Shown: in pieces, positions 1 through 8,851 of the stretch
Layout of the letters: each line of letters opens with the position of its first letter
Position numbering within the stretch: position 1 is the stretch's first letter
Assembly (NCBI GenBank): GCA_913020115.1
Contig: CAJWBQ010000022.1
Span: forward strand, 1-64,000
Reading direction: 5' to 3'
DNA length: 64,000 bases
Source of the DNA: an uncultured Cellvibrionales bacterium
Lineage (GTDB): Bacteria > Pseudomonadota > Gammaproteobacteria > Pseudomonadales > Cellvibrionaceae
Translations under genes and position numbers: made by a program
Notes under the pieces: generated by a model
The model's database searches: none
The model's input: the letters and a program-made list of their open reading frames with translations, nothing else
Told to the model about the DNA's origin: nothing

Positions 1-333
1 GGAATTGCTAAAGGCAAATCGGTGGCGATCTTTTGTGACTCGAAGTACTCGATTCAGTGTGTAACCCAGTGGGCTATCGGCTGGGAGAAGAACGGTTGGA
101 AGAAGAAAACGGGGGAAATTAAAAACCTCGAATTGATCCAAGAGATGTTCGCCTTACATCAGTCAATTAAGGCCCAGGTGCAGGTGCTGCACGTGAATGG
201 TCACGTAGGTGTTGAGGGTAATGAGCTCGCAGACCGCATGTCGATAAAGGCCATTGAGACCCGTGAGCCTGATTTTGCCCTGTATCGTGAGGAGATAGAC
301 ATTCAAGGCATTTTGGCCATGCGGGCTGGGTAA
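1..333 (+). CDS. rnhA: Ribonuclease HI, C-terminal part (cut by window start)
   Basis: Ribonuclease HI cuts the RNA strand of RNA-DNA hybrids in the cytoplasm. The frame is open at base 1, so the N-terminal third lies outside the window and 110 residues remain of the roughly 150 usual for the family. Seen: 'FCDSKYSIQCVTQW', whose Asp is one of the acidic metal ligands; a W...NGWKKKTGE segment; and 'HVNGHVGVEGNELAD' carrying the conserved His and the last Asp. The GTG at 22 is in frame but is not a real start because homology continues upstream of it. The call is secure; only the 5' end is missing. Confidence 0.9.
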   Translation, partial: GIAKGKSVAIFCDSKYSIQCVTQWAIGWEKNGWKKKTGEIKNLELIQEMFALHQSIKAQVQVLHVNGHVGVEGNELADRMSIKAIETREPDFALYREEIDIQGILAMRAG

Positions 334-408
334 ACAAGCACTCACATTAAGCTCTCCATCGCTGATATCCCTTCTCCACTGGCCTTTGCAGCGATCTGGT
401 GCTTGTTT
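332..408. repeat. Nested inverted repeats at the rnhA 3' end
   Basis: The 10-base arm at 332-341 (AAACAAGCAC) is perfectly complementary to 399-408, and inside it a 7-base arm at 358-364 (ATCGCTG) pairs with 389-395. The outer arm begins within the rnhA stop codon. The transcript could fold into a two-stem structure ending in GTGCTTGTTTATT, which may terminate or stabilise rnhA mRNA. It lacks a full U-tract, so it is not a classical terminator. Confidence 0.4.
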
Positions 409-450
409 ATTGCCTGCAAATACTTTCTTTCTATGTCAGGCTCAGTATTT

Positions 451-502
451 GAGTGACCTAGGTCACAGATTCTCCCGAGCCCGATGGGCTATACTGTGAA
501 AA
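451..502 (+). promoter_or_regulatory. CRP/Vfr-like palindrome with -10 box
   Basis: A perfect 14-base palindrome, GTGACCTAGGTCAC, lies at 453-466. With its flank it reads AGTGA-N6-TCACA, one mismatch from the CRP half-site pair TGTGA-N6-TCACA. A -10-like TATACT follows at 490-495 with no good -35, which places the palindrome centre about 42 bases before the expected start of transcription. That is the class II CRP arrangement. Activation of the gene at 561 is an inference from spacing. Confidence 0.5.
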
Positions 503-560
503 ATCGTATTAAATCTTAGCTTTATAAAGGCTAGACGTAGACAGGTATACGGAGAAAATT

Positions 561-2039
561 ATGGCAAGCGAACAGTCTAGATCGGAAATCCAGAAAACCT
601 ACATTGCTTATTATGGCCGACCAGCCGATGAAGAAGGCTTAGAGTACTGGGCTGGGCTTCTTGATGAGGCGGGCGGCGATTTAAGTGTCATTATTGATGC
701 GTTTGCTAATTCCCCAGAGTTTCTAGAGTCGTTTGGCGATTTAGAAGATTCCGAGTTAATCAACAATCTCTATCAGCAGTTATTTGGCGAAGACGCTGAT
801 TCTGGCGGTTTGGATTTTTATGTTCGGTTAATTCAACAAGGAGAGAGAACCCTTGGCTCAGTAGCGCTGGATATTCTTAATGGCGCGGAGAATGAACATG
901 CTGAGATCATTAATAATAAGTTCGCTTATGCTCAGCAAGTCACCTTGTCGATTAAGGTTAAAAATAAACAATATGATGGTGATTCTGCCATTAGCCTGAA
1001 ATTAAAGATAAAGAACATTGGCGCCAGTGATGAATCATTAGAAGAAGCGTTAGAGGCCCTAGATGGTGAGATCGATGAGTTTGACGATGCACCCGGCAAT
1101 AGCGGTGGTGCGGATAACGGAAGCGACAATCGTTTGCATCATCTAGAGCTGGAAGACGGCGCACAGGAAATTGTTACCGAAGAGTATGGTAACAAATTGA
1201 AGATAAATAATTTTGGCAGTGATGATGTACTGATTCTTCCCGAGACGCTCCTTCAGGTCGAAAACGACGATTCTGATGACGACGATGAGGTTTTAGAAGT
1301 AACCGCCGAAGACTCTTTGGACGATGCCGAAGACACTCCTGAAGAAGTCGAGGAGCTTGGAGACGATTCGCTGGAAGCGGAAGAGGTAGAAGAAGAGCCT
1401 GAGGAAGAAGAGCCTGAGGAAGAAGAGGAAGAAGAGGAAGAAGAGGAAGAAGAGGAAGGCGCGGATCTCGTTCTAGATTTTGAGGCGGTGGCTGAGGATT
1501 TGGCCAGCTTCTTTGCGGCCGACAAGAACAACAAAATTACATTCTCATGGGACTCTGACAGTGATTCCGATGAAGACGGTGATGATACTGAAACGAACGA
1601 TAACCTTGAAGGCGACGATGAGCTTGAAGAAGGTGATGGCCTCGAAGAAGATGGTACTGTTGAAGAAGACGATGCTGCTGAAGAAGATGATAGCCCTGAA
1701 GAAGAGGGTGAAGTGGTCGATGACAGTGAAGAGACTCCCGAACCAGAAACAGAGGATGAAACACCCGATTATCACCTTAACGTGAAAATTCACTATGACG
1801 GTGGTTTTGTACAACTACATAAGTTTGTCATTACTGAAGAGGACGCTTTTGATTTTAGTCGCTTTGATGACATTGGCGAGTTGATGATACGTGCCCAAGA
1901 CGACATGTTGACTGTTGACTTTGGTGATGATGGTGATGGTTCTATGGATTATAGCGAATACCAAGATGAGGCATTAGAGCTGCTGGAATTAATTGGTATT
2001 CAGTTTGGCGAGTCTGTAGTTGTGGAGCCAGAGGCATAG
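561..2039 (+). CDS. Highly acidic DUF4214-domain protein
   Basis: The 492-residue product has no recognisable enzyme domain. Residues about 8-115 hold two imperfect DUF4214-type units: 'YIAYYGRPADEEGLEYW' near residue 15 and 'LYQQLFGEDADSGGLDFY' near residue 75. Such units are common in secreted or surface proteins of marine bacteria. Residues about 225-410 are almost entirely Glu, Asp, Ser and Pro, including an unbroken run of 14 Glu. The C-terminal 80 residues look folded again and include 'DFGDDGDGSMDYSEY', resembling a single EF-hand-like Ca2+ loop. No signal peptide is visible, so export would need a C-terminal or type I signal. GGAG sits 6 bases before the ATG. A terminator follows at 2068. 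Function unknown; binding of divalent cations is only a guess. Confidence 0.75.
   Translation: MASEQSRSEIQKTYIAYYGRPADEEGLEYWAGLLDEAGGDLSVIIDAFANSPEFLESFGDLEDSELINNLYQQLFGEDADSGGLDFYVRLIQQGERTLGSVALDILNGAENEHAEIINNKFAYAQQVTLSIKVKNKQYDGDSAISLKLKIKNIGASDESLEEALEALDGEIDEFDDAPGNSGGADNGSDNRLHHLELEDGAQEIVTEEYGNKLKINNFGSDDVLILPETLLQVENDDSDDDDEVLEVTAEDSLDDAEDTPEEVEELGDDSLEAEEVEEEPEEEEPEEEEEEEEEEEEEEGADLVLDFEAVAEDLASFFAADKNNKITFSWDSDSDSDEDGDDTETNDNLEGDDELEEGDGLEEDGTVEEDDAAEEDDSPEEEGEVVDDSEETPEPETEDETPDYHLNVKIHYDGGFVQLHKFVITEEDAFDFSRFDDIGELMIRAQDDMLTVDFGDDGDGSMDYSEYQDEALELLELIGIQFGESVVVEPEA
1416..1457 (+). repeat. Tandem 9-base repeat coding for poly-Glu
   Basis: The unit GAGGAAGAA is repeated 4.7 times without error inside the acidic gene. 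It encodes part of the Glu run. A perfect short repeat in a coding region is prone to length change by slippage; since the unit is nine bases, changes would stay in frame. Confidence 0.8.
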
Positions 2040-2067
2040 AGAACCAGCTATTTACAGTATCGAAGAT

Positions 2068-2089
2068 GGCGGGTTTTCCCGCCTTTTTT
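2068..2089 (+). terminator. Rho-independent terminator after the DUF4214 gene
   Basis: A perfect stem GGCGGG / CCCGCC with a TTTT loop is followed at once by six T. It lies 28 bases after the stop codon of the DUF4214 gene, so that gene is probably monocistronic. Confidence 0.88.
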
Positions 2090-2242
2090 ATTGAAGATCA
2101 TTTCTCCCCTTGCTAATAGAATCCTAAATACCCTCTTTTTACTGACTAGTTTGGACTTACTTACCTGACTTATTCTCCGGTTTTCATGGCGAGTTACGGG
2201 CACTTGTGATAAAAACTAGGCTGAATAAAACGAGGAATAGTT

Positions 2243-3229
2243 TTGTCTAATCAAATGAAAGCAATTCTCTATACGCGTTACGGCTCACCCGGGGTGCTCA
2301 GCGTCGGTGAATGTGAGAAACCCACCGTTAAGCCGAATGAACTTCTTATTAAGGTAGGAGCGGCCGAAGCCACAAAATCGGATTGTGAAATGCGCAGCTT
2401 TCATTTCGCGGTGAGCTGGTTTTACCTACCATTGAGAATTGCTCTAGGTTGGAGCAAACCTAAAAATCCAATTCTTGGCGGTTACTTTGCCGGAGAGGTG
2501 GCGGCCATGGGTGAGGATGTAAAAGACTTTTCCCTTGGTGATAAGGTTTTTGGAAGTGCGGGCTTTGGCATGGGGGCCTATGGAGAATTTTTGGCCCTGA
2601 GTGATGCGAGTTCTATTGCCCCGATACCGACTAATCTGAGTTTTGAAGAAGCGGCCGCTGTACCTCTGGGTGGCTTCAATGCTTTACACTACTTGCGGCG
2701 GGCGAATATCCAAGCAGGTGACCGGGTACTCATCAATGGCGCTGGCGCCAGTATTGGCACTTTTGCTGTGCAGATCGCCAAGCTAATGGGCGCCGAAGTG
2801 ACGGCCGTCGATAGTGCGATTAAAGAGACCATGTTGCGTGAAATTGGTGCCGATCATTTTGTAGACTATGCATTGGAAGATTTCACCCAAAGCGATGAGC
2901 TCTACGATGTTGTCTTCAGCGTGGTGGCTGGAGCATCCTACTCTGGCTGCATTAAACGCTTAAAGCCGAAAGGCTGCTATCTGCTGGCGAATCCTCGATT
3001 GTCTGATATGTTAAGAAGTATTTTCACTACGAAATTTACCGACAAGTCGGTGCTGTTTGCGTTTGCCGGTGAAAAGAAAGAAGAGTTATTGGCACTTAAA
3101 GAAATGATAGAAGCGGGTGGAATTAAACCGGTAATCGATAAAGTCTATTCTATGGCTGAAGCCCCAGAAGCCCACCGTCGAGTAGAGGCTGAGCTGCGAA
3201 TTGGTTCAACGGTGATCTCTCATCAGTAA
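2243..3229 (+). CDS. Zinc-free MDR-family NAD(P)-dependent oxidoreductase
   Basis: A 328-residue medium-chain dehydrogenase/reductase of the quinone-oxidoreductase type, probably a cytoplasmic NAD(P)H-dependent reductase of quinones or enones. Seen: GroES-like N-terminus 'AILYTRYGSPGVL', then 'LINGAGASIGTFAVQIAK' near residue 165, the nucleotide-binding Gly-rich loop, and 'EIGADHFVDY'. The structural and catalytic zinc ligands of alcohol dehydrogenases are absent. GAGGA at 2232-2236 is 6 bases from a TTG at 2243 and too far from the ATG at 2255, so the TTG is the likelier start (adds MSNQ). It stands alone; its substrate cannot be read from context. Confidence 0.8.
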   Translation: MSNQMKAILYTRYGSPGVLSVGECEKPTVKPNELLIKVGAAEATKSDCEMRSFHFAVSWFYLPLRIALGWSKPKNPILGGYFAGEVAAMGEDVKDFSLGDKVFGSAGFGMGAYGEFLALSDASSIAPIPTNLSFEEAAAVPLGGFNALHYLRRANIQAGDRVLINGAGASIGTFAVQIAKLMGAEVTAVDSAIKETMLREIGADHFVDYALEDFTQSDELYDVVFSVVAGASYSGCIKRLKPKGCYLLANPRLSDMLRSIFTTKFTDKSVLFAFAGEKKEELLALKEMIEAGGIKPVIDKVYSMAEAPEAHRRVEAELRIGSTVISHQ

Positions 3230-3251
3230 GGACACTGGCACACATATCACT

Positions 3252-6200
3252 CTAATTTAGGATTTCTCGCCAATAGATAATGCGATCATGCCCTCGATAG
3301 TGCCCAAAGGAAATCGCGGTCTCCGGGTGATCCGTGTCGTCCCATAAGCCATCTTGATCCCAGTCGGCACGAAGCCACTCTGCAATATTGATCACCTGAA
3401 GAGGAAAATCACCGGTCACCAGGGGCGCACTAAAAACGAGTTCAGCCGACCCTCCTGTAAAAAACACATCCGTTACATCCGATGTCACTGCGCCTGTTGT
3501 GGACCCTCCAGCAAAATCTACAACGAAATCGGCCAGAGTATTGGCCGAATCAAATAATAGACGACTTCTCAATATACTGGTGCAGCCATCAGATACCGGT
3601 GTTGAAGAACTGTCATCGGCATTAATAATGAAGGAGGAACCGTTCCAATAGTCTACTTTCAAAACTACCGGCAGTGGAGAACTCTCAGGTCCGTGGGCGC
3701 CAAGGTTTGTGAGTCGTCCATAGCGAACATCCAAACCTGAGCCGAGCGAATGTGCTGCGCAATTTGCACTGGCTACACAGTCGTCGTTTGTGGATGCATT
3801 CATATCTAGCCCCTGAAGCACTCTGCTGTCTAAGGCATCATTGAGTATCGCGCCAATCTGCACAGAGGAATAAGGCCCATCGGGGCCTGTTAATAGGCGA
3901 GAAAATTCCACGCCACTGTCAGTAAGCAAGTAAACACCATCATCCCAAAGGCCGGGCGCTACCGTTAGGCGGTTATTTAATTCCACGCCCGCATTATTAT
4001 TTTCGACGCTGTAGCTCAGCGACGCGACAGGGTAAGTTAAATCTTTGTTGTCATAATTGGCGACCTCTCCCCCCGAGGCGTTTAATGCTTTAATGGTGTA
4101 CGTCAAATTAATTCCGGGCTGACTCATATAGCTGAAGTTTGAGCAGGTATTATCAAGTGTTGCCAGGCTTAACTCATAATGATCAGGGTAAAAACGCCCA
4201 ATGTTGTCACTCTCTGTGGGCGAGGCAATGTTGCCACTGTCGAGGTAATTGTTGTCCCCAACATTTGCTTGCAACTTAATGGTACCAACGTCACTCCATT
4301 TCACATTAGTATTGGTGAAGATACCTCCGCTACCTGAAAAGCTTGTGCCATTGGATAAAACACCTCCGACAGATGACGGGGGAAAAATACGAGTTTTCAA
4401 AGCGAGCGCTATTGTCTCTGGAGTTGTTTCGTTGCCATAGTTTGGGGTTACACGCCCCTGACCGTTTTGCACTTCCACTTTTACCGTAAATGCCGTGTCG
4501 GCGATCACAAAGCCCTGGCCGCTCGAGGTGCTTGCAGGGTTAATGACTCCTAAACTGTCTTCAATGCTGCTCAGTACCATATCGGCTGGGCGTACTACGA
4601 AGCCGCTACTGGAGCCACTTAAGGTTATTTCGGGATCTTCTTCGAACGCGGGTATTGTGACTTCAGCGTGTAGTTTTATTTGGCCCACGTCGTCGTAGCG
4701 AAAAACCAGAGGTGCTTCGCCGTCTACGTCAAACGCCAAATCTAGGCTGACGCCATCAAAATCTATTGAAGCATCCTTGTTGTTCTCGTTAATGGCGGTT
4801 CCAGCGGCGATAAGGTCTTTGTCTAGAACGCAGGAGTCGGGGTTAATGCATTCATAGGCGAGCTTAAGGGCTAAGGTGCCTACCGAGTTGAGAGCGCTCA
4901 TACAAGCACCAGAAGACTCGTCTGTTTTCATGGCTCTAACAATGGCTTGTGAATAATCGATGCCCGCTATTTGATTGGGGATCGGATCAGAAAATCCATT
5001 GCTGTCTAAATCATCAGCGTCGCCATCACTGTTACTGTCGGCAACGATCAGTAGGGCGCTGTTCGAAAAGCTTATGTCTTCATCTTCGCTCAGCCCCTCA
5101 CTGCCGGAATTAACATCTATATTCAAATCGGCGCTTGTGAATTGCTGCAGGTAAAGCGTATCGGATGATTTGGATCCGTCAAAGGTATAAGTAACCGTGT
5201 TGATGCCAGAGGTGTGCCATATGCCTGAACTGGGCACCGTGCTCAGATTAATGTCGGTGCCATTAGTGGGCAGCACTAAGTTGTGATCTGCATCGTGAGC
5301 GACAAATGTGACTGGGGCACCCTCACAGGTTATGCCCAGCCCTTCATTGAAGGTGGCGCCGTTGTCATAACTGATGGCGTAGTGATCAACCGCAGCCGGA
5401 GTCGAATCGCAAAATAGTGGAAAATTTGTGCTGGGTGCTTCGTAGGTGATGGTGGCGCCGTGGTCAATATGGTCGATGTTATTGCCGGACAAGCCGCCAA
5501 ACAATGTCGACTCTTCTTTAAACTCCATTGACCCTTGACTGAAAAAGTAACCTTTGGCATCGGTCTTTTTACTCATTTTAAATTTACTGCCGCCAGAACT
5601 ATTGGAGTAAACCAAGAGTTGACCGCTTGTTCCGCCCGTATTGATTTGGCTTTCATCCTTGAATTCGATTTTGTCTCCCACATAAATCTGCACAATTCCG
5701 GCGCCACTAATGACTAGATTAGAGCGCTTGCCAATTGTCAGTGCATCGCTAATCCAATAAGTTCCGGCGGCAAGTGTGAGCGTTGTGTCATCGCCTAGTA
5801 CTAACTCTTGAATGTAGTAGTCAGAATAATCATCGCTAAACGTGAGGAAGCCGCTGTTGGCAATTGTGATGTCTCGGTAATTATTGGTACCGCTGTTCCC
5901 GAGGGTTCCGTTGCTTGTGACATCTGTGGTACTTGAATTGGCGGCAATGCTAACAGTATTGCTGGCCGCTGAAGTGCCGCTGGCGGCGCACAAGTTGGGT
6001 GAAGCGCCACAAAACATATCGCCAGCAAGGCTGGTGTTGTCATGATCTATAATGCTTACCGTGCTCAAAAGGCTCCCACTGTTATAGATCTCAGGCTCTG
6101 TATAAGACCCTTTTTCGTGCACTCGTATATACCCCGTCACGCCGTGTGTTTGTATGCCGCCGGGGAAAACAGCCTCACAACTTGCGACCACGGCAACCGT

Positions 6201-7205
6201 TATGTTGACCGTTGCTATATTCGATATGGTTCCGGAGCTGTCTTTTATTTGATAGGTGAAACTGTCGCTTAAACTCGCACCGTCATCGTGGGTATAGTCG
6301 ACGGTACCGTCCGCGTTAACAATGACTGAGCCATTACTAGGGCCGCTCACAATTGTGATGCTGCTTAGATCAATGCCTGTGCCTCCGCTGTCGTTGGCCG
6401 CGAGGTTGACGTTGACCGCGGCTCCTTTGGCGACAGTGGTATTGTCGTCGTTGGCTTGAGGTATTGTGGGGCCTTCACAAAACCCATCGAAGTCAATGGC
6501 GGCTACATCCGCTGATTCGAAATAAATACTGGCGTTACTTTCAATGACAATGTCTTCTTTGGCGTTTATTGCGCCATTCAATGTTGTGTTGTCTTTGATC
6601 GTCACGCCTTTTTTGGAATAGAGAACGGCATTAATTGTATTACTGTCGCCAATGGTTATTTGTTCTCGGCTATAGATGAACAGCAAACTAGTACCGCCGG
6701 CGATATTAAATTCCACGGAAGCACCGGTTGTGAAGGCCTTTTTTACATAGAATCTAACGGTGCCGGCTCCATTGATTGTAATCTTGGCACCGTCGGCAAT
6801 AGACACTGATTCCTTAAATGTATATTCACCCGGTTCGAGCACTAAGGTTGAGTCGTTGCTCAGGTCGAGATTTTTGTATTCGCCGGGCGCCAAAGGTGAG
6901 TCGCTTTCGTCTACATTATTCTTGCCTTTAAAATCGTTAAAATCACCGCTGGACGCTTGGCTGCCTCCCTGTATACAAGCGGCACCATCGCAGGCCGTTG
7001 AATGACTGACCAGATCGCTTGTAAAGAGAGTGCGATCACCAGTATTGAATAAGTGGGCATTAGATTTAATTTCGATTTTTTTAGTATGATTGCTCTGTAC
7101 AGCATTGGGAAAAACGGCGCTACACTCTGCGGCCAATGCCTTGTTTTGCGAAAATAGGCTGAGTATCCCTAGAGCGACGACTATTACGGAATGCCGTTTG
7201 ATCAT
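3252..7205 (-). CDS. MshQ-like DUF6701 giant exported protein
   Basis: This 1317-residue protein begins with a signal peptide ending '...NKALAAEC'. The C-terminal third is of the DUF6701 type found in MshQ of MSHA pili: 'IGRFYPDHYELSLA' near residue 985 and the end 'GHYRGHDRIIYWREIL'. The N-terminal half contains a duplicated unit: 'CSAVFPNAVQS' (about residue 27) and 'CEAVFPGGIQTHG' (about 344) each open a stretch of polymer-forming, beta-helix-like sequence with 'GAGTVRFYVKK' or 'GAGIVQIYVGD'. Between them lies a cadherin/VCBS-like repeat, 'NDDNTTVAKGAAVNVNL'. No other msh gene is nearby, so it is a solitary surface or pilus-associated adhesin candidate. The ATG has AGGTGA 7 bases upstream. 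Confidence 0.8.
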   Translation of the reverse strand: MIKRHSVIVVALGILSLFSQNKALAAECSAVFPNAVQSNHTKKIEIKSNAHLFNTGDRTLFTSDLVSHSTACDGAACIQGGSQASSGDFNDFKGKNNVDESDSPLAPGEYKNLDLSNDSTLVLEPGEYTFKESVSIADGAKITINGAGTVRFYVKKAFTTGASVEFNIAGGTSLLFIYSREQITIGDSNTINAVLYSKKGVTIKDNTTLNGAINAKEDIVIESNASIYFESADVAAIDFDGFCEGPTIPQANDDNTTVAKGAAVNVNLAANDSGGTGIDLSSITIVSGPSNGSVIVNADGTVDYTHDDGASLSDSFTYQIKDSSGTISNIATVNITVAVVASCEAVFPGGIQTHGVTGYIRVHEKGSYTEPEIYNSGSLLSTVSIIDHDNTSLAGDMFCGASPNLCAASGTSAASNTVSIAANSSTTDVTSNGTLGNSGTNNYRDITIANSGFLTFSDDYSDYYIQELVLGDDTTLTLAAGTYWISDALTIGKRSNLVISGAGIVQIYVGDKIEFKDESQINTGGTSGQLLVYSNSSGGSKFKMSKKTDAKGYFFSQGSMEFKEESTLFGGLSGNNIDHIDHGATITYEAPSTNFPLFCDSTPAAVDHYAISYDNGATFNEGLGITCEGAPVTFVAHDADHNLVLPTNGTDINLSTVPSSGIWHTSGINTVTYTFDGSKSSDTLYLQQFTSADLNIDVNSGSEGLSEDEDISFSNSALLIVADSNSDGDADDLDSNGFSDPIPNQIAGIDYSQAIVRAMKTDESSGACMSALNSVGTLALKLAYECINPDSCVLDKDLIAAGTAINENNKDASIDFDGVSLDLAFDVDGEAPLVFRYDDVGQIKLHAEVTIPAFEEDPEITLSGSSSGFVVRPADMVLSSIEDSLGVINPASTSSGQGFVIADTAFTVKVEVQNGQGRVTPNYGNETTPETIALALKTRIFPPSSVGGVLSNGTSFSGSGGIFTNTNVKWSDVGTIKLQANVGDNNYLDSGNIASPTESDNIGRFYPDHYELSLATLDNTCSNFSYMSQPGINLTYTIKALNASGGEVANYDNKDLTYPVASLSYSVENNNAGVELNNRLTVAPGLWDDGVYLLTDSGVEFSRLLTGPDGPYSSVQIGAILNDALDSRVLQGLDMNASTNDDCVASANCAAHSLGSGLDVRYGRLTNLGAHGPESSPLPVVLKVDYWNGSSFIINADDSSSTPVSDGCTSILRSRLLFDSANTLADFVVDFAGGSTTGAVTSDVTDVFFTGGSAELVFSAPLVTGDFPLQVINIAEWLRADWDQDGLWDDTDHPETAISFGHYRGHDRIIYWREILN

Positions 7206-7376
7206 GTCTGTTCACCTGAAGTACTGCACTGGCAGTTGGCAATTATTACTAAGATTTCGAGTTGATCTCGATAATACCAGCAGGTTTCCTTATTTCCTAA
7301 CTCTTGTCGGGAGTAGATTTACAGAGGGGGGCAGCTTATACCGTGGCGCAGCAGGGCGCGAACAGGGAATTGCTCT

Positions 7377-7403
7377 GCGGGCTGCATTGTCCTTACAGCC
7401 CGC
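7377..7403. other. 8-bp GC-rich hairpin
   Basis: GCGGGCTG at 7377-7384 pairs perfectly with CAGCCCGC at 7396-7403 across an 11-base loop. It lies just past the amidohydrolase stop on the minus strand, where it could act as a terminator stem, but no T-run follows on that strand. The rest of 7206-7419 shows only the promoter region of the MshQ-like gene, with no box I would call. Confidence 0.4.
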
Positions 7404-7419
7404 CAATTTTACGCTTGGT

Positions 7420-8697
7420 CTATTGGCGTGTGAAAGTCACCGCGCCGCCCTTAATAACTACGTCCACGCTTTCAAGCTCGCGCACATTGGCCAAAGGGTC
7501 ACCATCAACGGCGATTATGTCGGCATAACGGCCCACAGCAATTGCGCCTACATCTGATTCGCGGCCTAGCGCTCGAGAGCTGTTAATTGTGGCCGCTTGA
7601 ATCGCCTGCAATGGTGTCATGCCATATTCAACCATTACTTTGAACTGCCCACCCACAGTGGCGTGTGGCATAACTCCAGCGTCAGAGCCAAAGACCATTT
7701 TCACGCCCGCTTTATGACTCTTGCGAAAGTTATCCCGTTGCAGTTGAGCAATTTCGCGGTCTTTGCGTAAGTTGTCTTCTAGCACACCGTTCTTGGCGCC
7801 CTCAGCTTGGGTGTAGTCGGTGTTGAATATGTCCATTGAAAACCAAGTGCCGTGTTTAAGCGCGAGTTTAATGCCTTCTTTGTCTACCAGACTTGCATGC
7901 TCGATGGTATCAATGCCCGCGCGAATAGCGGCTTTGATTCCATCGGCTCCGTGGGCGTGCGCCGCCACCTTTAAACCCCACTGATGAGCTTCTTCGGCAA
8001 TGGCCCGCAGTTCATCTTCTGAAAGTTGCTGTTGGCCGGGCTCAGTGTTGCGAGAAAATACTCCACCGGTGGCGCAAACTTTAATAACTTCCGCACCGTA
8101 TTTTCTTTGCTCTCTTACTAAGCGGCGCAATTCTTGTGGCCCGTCACCCACCGCGATACCTTTGCGTTCGAAAGAGGGAGGGAAAAACGTTTCGTCGCAA
8201 TGTCCACCAGTTGCCCCCAGGGCATGAGCAGCGGGCACAATGCGGGGTCCCCGTGCATAACCACTGTCGATAGCTTGCTTCAAACCCACGTCGTTGTAGT
8301 TTGATGAACCCACGTTACGCACCGTGGTAAAGCCGGCATCCAGCATGGCACTAGCGTGGCCAACCGCCGTCATGCCCCAAAAACTGTCGGTGAACCCTAG
8401 TCCTCGGTAACCACCAATATCGGGCGGACCGTCTAGGTGAACATGCATATCAATGAGGCCTGGGAGTAGAGTTTTACCTTGTAAATTGATGTGCTTGGTC
8501 TCTTTGCCCCACTTAACACTTCGAGCGTCGCCAATAGATACTATTCGGCCATCTTCTACAAACACAGCAGGTGCTTGAATGGTTTTCCCAGACACAACAT
8601 CAATCATTTTATCGGCGGTAATTACCGTCATATCCGCAAAGGCGGGGAGTGCCAAAAATGCGGTAATGCTCATTAAAGTTTTACTTAGGGAATTCAT
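7420..8697 (-). CDS. Exported metal-dependent amidohydrolase (prolidase/imidazolonepropionase-like)
   Basis: A 425-residue amidohydrolase-superfamily enzyme, likely periplasmic, that hydrolyses an amide, peptide or ester bond. Seen: signal peptide 'MNSLSKTLMSITAFLALPAFA'-like to about residue 21; the metal motif 'DMHVHLDG'; the Lys in 'VIKVCATGG' (candidate carboxylated bridging lysine); 'AAHAHG', 'IEHAS'; and the Asp in 'FGSDAGV'. All usual metal ligands are present. A GTG at 8721 extends the frame, but the ATG at 8697 has GGAGTG 8 bases upstream and gives a clean signal peptide, so 8697 is chosen. It lies downstream of the receptor/serine hydrolase pair on the same strand, 154 bases away, possibly with its own promoter. 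Confidence 0.85.
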   Translation of the reverse strand: MNSLSKTLMSITAFLALPAFADMTVITADKMIDVVSGKTIQAPAVFVEDGRIVSIGDARSVKWGKETKHINLQGKTLLPGLIDMHVHLDGPPDIGGYRGLGFTDSFWGMTAVGHASAMLDAGFTTVRNVGSSNYNDVGLKQAIDSGYARGPRIVPAAHALGATGGHCDETFFPPSFERKGIAVGDGPQELRRLVREQRKYGAEVIKVCATGGVFSRNTEPGQQQLSEDELRAIAEEAHQWGLKVAAHAHGADGIKAAIRAGIDTIEHASLVDKEGIKLALKHGTWFSMDIFNTDYTQAEGAKNGVLEDNLRKDREIAQLQRDNFRKSHKAGVKMVFGSDAGVMPHATVGGQFKVMVEYGMTPLQAIQAATINSSRALGRESDVGAIAVGRYADIIAVDGDPLANVRELESVDVVIKGGAVTFTRQ

Positions 8698-8851
8698 TAT
8701 TTTCACTCCGAGGAAAATCACTATTTGTTATTGGAGCGCAAGGTACCTGTTTGACTCGTGGCTTAACTTTCGCGCTCGGCATACCGTAGCAATAGTCGGT
8801 AGTGATTGCAAAGCGCGAAATTTTGCACAAGGCTTAGTTTCCAGCTTTACA

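Noticed and set aside
1253..1534. Minus-strand ORF rich in Ser
   Set aside because: It is the antisense of the GAA/GAG-rich acidic tract; poly-Ser is the automatic reverse reading of poly-Glu codons, and there is no ribosome site or domain.
7090..7557. Plus-strand 155-residue ORF spanning the gap before the amidohydrolase
   Set aside because: It overlaps both flanking genes in antisense and has no recognisable motif or ribosome site.
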